NCBI RefSeq assembly: GCF_017742215.1
Contig: NZ_JAGHKP010000004.1
Location: 434,001 to 498,000 of the forward strand
From: Chitinophaga chungangae
Lineage (GTDB): Bacteria; Bacteroidota; Bacteroidia; Chitinophagales; Chitinophagaceae
Length of the DNA stretch: 64,000 bases
Reading direction: 5' to 3'
Both the position numbers and the translations under genes were made by a program. The notes beneath the pieces were generated by a model. The model was given only the letters and a program-made list of their open reading frames with translations. It had not been told where the DNA came from and made no database searches. This document shows, piece after piece, positions 60,481 through 64,000 of this stretch (the stretch's first letter is position 1; each line of letters opens with the position of its first letter).

Positions 60481-60894
60481 TTATCGGATTTCCTTGCAAT
60501 ACACCGCCTCAACCTTATATTTTTTAAAACCTTCCCCAAGATCAAGGAAAGGAGAGCAGTTATACTCCGGATCAGCCGGTGATGTTTCACTTACCGTCAG
60601 GCAGCAAAAAAAATCACCCCCGCCACAGACATCTCCACCCGGAATAGAGTTCGCAAGCGATGCCGACGCAACGGTCGGATGGCTGGCGGCCAGTTCCGTC
60701 GCTTCGCTGCAAAGCGCAGGCGGATTGGCGTTCCCGTCCAGGATCACATAACTGCCCATGCAGTTAAATAAACCCACTTCCGTGAAACACCTGGTGATCA
60801 CTCTTTTGCCAAAAATGCCGGCATGTGTGGTGAGCGCGGCGCTCATCGCGAGAATGGCAACGAAAAAAGCAAAGTTGAATTTGAACGTTTTCAT
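60481..60894 (-). CDS. Cysteine-rich exported protein, copy 4 (distant paralogue)
   Basis: 137 residues, signal peptide (MKTFKFNFAFFVAILAMSAA). Eight mature cysteines; shared anchors with the tandem copies are TRCF near the start, FFCC, the PADPEY segment, LDLGEG, KKYKVEAVYCK at the end. Two additional cysteines (LFNCMG, EYNCSP) come as a pair, consistent with one extra disulfide. It lies 9 kb from the tandem copies in GC-rich DNA, between the sigma-FecR pair and the chitinase, which is divergent from it. No redox partner is adjacent here. Confidence 0.7.
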   Translation of the reverse strand: MKTFKFNFAFFVAILAMSAALTTHAGIFGKRVITRCFTEVGLFNCMGSYVILDGNANPPALCSEATELAASHPTVASASLANSIPGGDVCGGGDFFCCLTVSETSPADPEYNCSPFLDLGEGFKKYKVEAVYCKEIR

Positions 60895-61030
60895 GTGGAA
60901 TGTTTTAAAAATGAATGAAAATAGGCGCTGAAATTAACCGCCCCCGCCGCAGCCGCACAGCAGCAAAGATTTGCCTCCGAAGCCGCCCGCCACGACTTGA
61001 TTTCACCCGTAAATCCCCTATATTTAACCC

Positions 61031-62173
61031 ATGCGTTACCCAGCCAAAACCATTATCGCCGCTTCCGCCGCCCTGCTGCTTACAGCGGCCATGGCGTTCA
61101 AAAGACCCGGCCCGCCGGCCCCCAAACCCGTCGTAATTGCCTACGTTGGCGGATTTCGCGGCCTCATCGCCGATCCCGACGCGATAGAGGTGGAAAAACT
61201 CACGCACATCAACTACGCTTTTGTAGACGTGAAAAACGGCCAGGCATGGCTGACCAACGAAAAGACCGATACCGTCAACTTCCGCAGGCTCAACGCGCTC
61301 AAAACGCGCAACCCGGCGCTGAAAATCCTCATCTCCATCGGCGGCTGGGCCTGGAGCGAAAATTTCTCAGACGCCGTGCTCACCCCCGAAAACCGCGCCC
61401 TTTTCGCCCATACCTCCGTGGACATTATCCGGAAATACAGGCTGGACGGGGTGGACATCGATTGGGAATACCCCGGCGTGCCCGGCGAAGAAGGCAATGT
61501 GTACCGCCCGGAAGACAAACAGCACTACACGCTCATGTTCCAGGCCATCCGCGCTTCGCTGGATTCCCTCGAAAAAGAGACCGGCGGCAAATACCTGCTC
61601 ACCACGGCCGTGGGCGGCGGTAAATATTTCATCGAGCACACGGAGATGGACAAAGCCCAGCAATACCTGGACTTTGTGAACATTATGAGCTACGATTACA
61701 AAACCAACGGCACCGGCATCGCCGGTCACCATACTAACCTGTACGGCTCTACGAAGGACAGTACGGAAGCCTCTGCGGACCGCTCCGTGCAATATTTCCT
61801 GCGGGCCGGCGTGCCTGCCCATAAGATCGTTATGGGCTGCGCGTTCTACGGCCGCGGCTGGCAATTGCCTGACGGTCATAAGCGCGGCCTGAACCAGCAG
61901 GCCGTGAAAGGCGCGCGTGGCGGGGGATACACCCGGCTCAAAGACAGCCTGATGACGCAGGGTTACAAACGCCACTGGGACAAACGCGCCAAAGCGCCTT
62001 ATCTCTGGAATCGCGATCAGCACATTTTCATCACTTACGACGACGAACGCTCCGTGCGCGAAAAATGCCGCTACGTCAAAAAACACGGCCTCGCCGGCGT
62101 GATGTTCTGGGAATATTCCAGCGACCCGAAAGGGTACCTGCTCGGCAGCATTCATAAAACTTTCAACAAATAA
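61031..62173 (+). CDS. Glycoside hydrolase family 18 chitinase
   Basis: 380 residues, N-terminal signal or membrane anchor (TIIAASAALLLTAAMAF). TIM barrel with LKILISIGGWAWSENFSDA and the catalytic signature DGVDIDWEYPG, Glu146 being the proton donor (DxxDxDxE intact). Chitinase insertion-type segment and MSYDYKTNGTGIAGHHTNLY, MFWEYSSDPKGYLLGSI at the end. It cleaves beta-1,4-GlcNAc chains. Followed after 79 bases by a GH20 hexosaminidase, which would release GlcNAc from its products. No carbohydrate-binding module seen. Confidence 0.95.
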   Translation: MRYPAKTIIAASAALLLTAAMAFKRPGPPAPKPVVIAYVGGFRGLIADPDAIEVEKLTHINYAFVDVKNGQAWLTNEKTDTVNFRRLNALKTRNPALKILISIGGWAWSENFSDAVLTPENRALFAHTSVDIIRKYRLDGVDIDWEYPGVPGEEGNVYRPEDKQHYTLMFQAIRASLDSLEKETGGKYLLTTAVGGGKYFIEHTEMDKAQQYLDFVNIMSYDYKTNGTGIAGHHTNLYGSTKDSTEASADRSVQYFLRAGVPAHKIVMGCAFYGRGWQLPDGHKRGLNQQAVKGARGGGYTRLKDSLMTQGYKRHWDKRAKAPYLWNRDQHIFITYDDERSVREKCRYVKKHGLAGVMFWEYSSDPKGYLLGSIHKTFNK

Positions 62174-62190
62174 TTACGCTTGTCCGGTCC

Positions 62191-62220
62191 GGAAGCCGGC
62201 CTGCTCAATGCCGGCCTTCC
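62191..62220 (+). terminator. Hairpin between GH18 and GH20 genes
   Basis: GGAAGCCGGC and GCCGGCCTTCC pair with one bulged base. No T-run follows, so it may be a processing or pausing element rather than a terminator. Confidence 0.35.
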
Positions 62221-62252
62221 ACATTGACTTGCCGTAATTAAATCCTGATTAT

Positions 62253-64000
62253 ATGCATCAACGATTCACGTTTATTTTTTTGTTGTTATCTTTTTCCGCG
62301 TTCGCGCAAACAGCACCCTTCCCGCAAAAAGGGCTGAAACTGAAGTGGGAGGTAAAGGAAAACGGTTTTATGGGAGAAGCCAAAACGCATTCCGTCTTCA
62401 CCCTTACCAACACTGCCAAAAAGGCTTTCCCGGCCTCGGGGTGGACGATCTATTTCAATTTTATCCGCGTCGTAAGCCCGCTGCGTACCGAAACTTCGCC
62501 GGCGATCGTGCCCGGCCATATCAACGGGCATTTGTACACGTTGAAGCCCACGGCGGATTTTAAAGGGCTTGCACCGGGAGATTCCATCCTGATCAACGTG
62601 GAATCGGGCGCATGGGTGACCAACTTCACCGACGCGCCTGACGGGCCGTACATCGTGTGGAACGACGCTCCCGCCAAAGGTTACAGCATCGATTTCACGG
62701 TGGTGCCTTCCACGGAAGACAAACAGCTGCGCCGCCAGGCGAACGAAAGCCGGGTGCGCACTTCCCTGGAAGACATCTACAAACGCAACAGCATTACCCG
62801 CGACATCCCGGAAGACCAGCTGCCGCGCGTGTTTCCTACGCCTGAGAACATCCGCAGCACCGCCGGCGTTTTTTCGCTGGACGCAAAGGACGTGATCGCT
62901 TACCAGCCGGAACTGAAACAGGAAGCGTTATTCCTGGCAGACATCCTCAAAAACGCACTGGGTAAAACCGTGCAAATCGCGGAAGGGGAAAACGGGTCCA
63001 TCGTGCTGAATAAAAACGATAAAAATCCTACAGGAGAACATACGCTGACCGTAACGGCGGATAAAGTGACGCTGTCCGGAAACAAGGCGGAAGACGTGTT
63101 CTACGCGATCCAGAGTTTCCGCCAGCTGCTCGGTACGCCCAAAAACGGCGCGATCGAAATCACGGGCATCGAAGTGAAAGACAGGCCCCGCTTCAGTTAC
63201 CGCTCATTCCTGGTAGACGTGTCGCGCAATTTCCAGGCGAAAGCGGAAATTCTCCGCATCCTGGACGTGATCGCGTTGTATAAACTGAACGTGCTGCATC
63301 TGCATATGAGCGACGACGAAGGCTGGCGCATCGAAATACCCGGCCTGCCCGAGCTTACCGAAGTAGGCGGCCGGCGCGGCCATACCGTAGACGAGCTGGA
63401 CATGCTGCAGCCATCCTACGGTTCCGGGCCGGACGTGAACAATACCACCGGCACCGGCTGGTACACCAAAGCCGATTACCTCGAAATATTGCGTTACGCC
63501 AAAGCGCGGCACATCAAGGTGATCCCCGAGGTAGAGATCCCCGGTCATGCACGTGCCGCCATCAAAGCCATGGACGCGCGTTACGCGAAATTCATGAAAG
63601 CCGGTAACACGCAGGCCGCCAACGAGTTCCGCCTCAGCGACCCGGACGATAAAAGCCAGTACCGCTCCGTGCAGGAATGGAAAGACAACGTGGTGAACGT
63701 GGCACTGCCATCCACTTACCGCTTCATCGAAAAAGTGACCGACGAACTGGTGGCGATGCACAGGGAAGCCGGCGCCCCGCTGGACGTGATCCACATGGGC
63801 GGCGACGAAACGCCTGCCGGCGTATGGGAAGGTTCGCCCGCATGCCAGCGGCTGATCGCATCGGACGAAAAACTGCGCACGGCAGACGACCTGTGGCCAT
63901 ACTTTTACGACCGGGTGGCGCAGATCGTGAACAAACGCGGCCTTCAGCTGTACGGCTGGGAAGAAGCGGGCATGCGCAGGACCAAACGCGACGGCCGCAA
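62253..64000 (+). CDS. Beta-N-acetylhexosaminidase, GH20 (truncated by window end)
   Basis: The first 582 residues, continuing past base 64000. Signal peptide (MHQRFTFIFLLLSFSAFAQ), then an N-terminal carbohydrate-binding domain of chitobiase type (about 25-175: LKWEVKENGFMGEAKTHSVF, WTIYFNFIRVVSPL). A GH20b domain follows, then the GH20 barrel starting at RFSYRSFLVDVSRNFQ with LHLHMSDDEGWRIEIPGLPE and the catalytic pair Asp518-Glu519 in HMGGDETPAGVW. Substrate-assisted hydrolysis of terminal GlcNAc. Works with the chitinase before it. Confidence 0.93.
   Translation, partial: MHQRFTFIFLLLSFSAFAQTAPFPQKGLKLKWEVKENGFMGEAKTHSVFTLTNTAKKAFPASGWTIYFNFIRVVSPLRTETSPAIVPGHINGHLYTLKPTADFKGLAPGDSILINVESGAWVTNFTDAPDGPYIVWNDAPAKGYSIDFTVVPSTEDKQLRRQANESRVRTSLEDIYKRNSITRDIPEDQLPRVFPTPENIRSTAGVFSLDAKDVIAYQPELKQEALFLADILKNALGKTVQIAEGENGSIVLNKNDKNPTGEHTLTVTADKVTLSGNKAEDVFYAIQSFRQLLGTPKNGAIEITGIEVKDRPRFSYRSFLVDVSRNFQAKAEILRILDVIALYKLNVLHLHMSDDEGWRIEIPGLPELTEVGGRRGHTVDELDMLQPSYGSGPDVNNTTGTGWYTKADYLEILRYAKARHIKVIPEVEIPGHARAAIKAMDARYAKFMKAGNTQAANEFRLSDPDDKSQYRSVQEWKDNVVNVALPSTYRFIEKVTDELVAMHREAGAPLDVIHMGGDETPAGVWEGSPACQRLIASDEKLRTADDLWPYFYDRVAQIVNKRGLQLYGWEEAGMRRTKRDGR

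Noticed and set aside
1..64000. tRNA, rRNA, CRISPR arrays, insertion sequences, phage genes, replication origin
   Set aside because: No cloverleaf-like sequences, spaced repeats, transposase motifs or phage proteins were recognised by eye. A tRNA-finding program could still show a missed tRNA.

Overview
The window looks like chromosome of a Bacteroidota member, most likely Chitinophagaceae (Chitinophaga-like). This rests on three SusC/SusD pairs, three ECF sigma factors with two FecR-type anti-sigma factors, an AraC regulator with a membrane-embedded N-terminus, LytS/LytTR signalling, TlpA and TonB proteins, TAnnTTTG-type promoter elements, and a chitinase (GH18) plus hexosaminidase (GH20). 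No rRNA, tRNA, CRISPR array or insertion sequence was seen. Two genes run off the ends: an outer-membrane beta-barrel protein on the left and the GH20 enzyme on the right.

Layout. 0-2.7 kb: beta-barrel protein, AraC regulator and a small exported protein, with a cluster of GTGTCCG elements between the last two. 2.7-11.4 kb (minus): a polysaccharide-utilisation locus in the order sigma, FecR, STN-type SusC, SusD, sulfatase. 11.6-19.3 kb (minus): a second SusCD pair without STN domain, preceded by a periplasmic beta-propeller/LuxR-HTH regulator; a perfect GCAAACGTTTGC operator lies before SusC. 19.4-25.9 kb: Na+/H+ antiporter, flavin reductase, two overlapping LytS kinases with a LytTR regulator, and a ClC channel. 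26-32.7 kb: exported proteins of unknown role, a GH105-type unsaturated glycuronyl hydrolase with the same operator in longer form, a candidate structured RNA, an SGNH esterase, a VOC protein and small membrane proteins. 32.8-39.7 kb: FMN reductase, the oxidative pentose phosphate operon gnd-zwf-pgl, then kefF-kefC. 39.7-45.3 kb (minus): a complete RND efflux operon. 45.5-46.3 kb: a TonB.

46.3-58.7 kb is visibly AT-richer. It carries three exported thioredoxin-family/related proteins (plus), three tandem cysteine-rich exported proteins behind a MauE/DoxX-type redox membrane protein (minus), and a third SusCD pair with an ECF sigma factor but no anti-sigma gene. From 58.7 kb composition returns to normal: a divergent sigma-FecR pair, a fourth cysteine-rich paralogue, GH18 chitinase and GH20 hexosaminidase.

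The most interesting system is the cysteine-rich exported protein family (50.2-51.8 kb and 60.5-60.9 kb). It is linked to a CSCGG redox membrane protein and to TlpA thioredoxins and embedded in a sigma/SusCD/chitin-degradation setting. I do not recognise the family. An exported disulfide-dependent function with its own redox partners is an inference. All coordinates and motifs were read by eye; no searches or folding programs were run.
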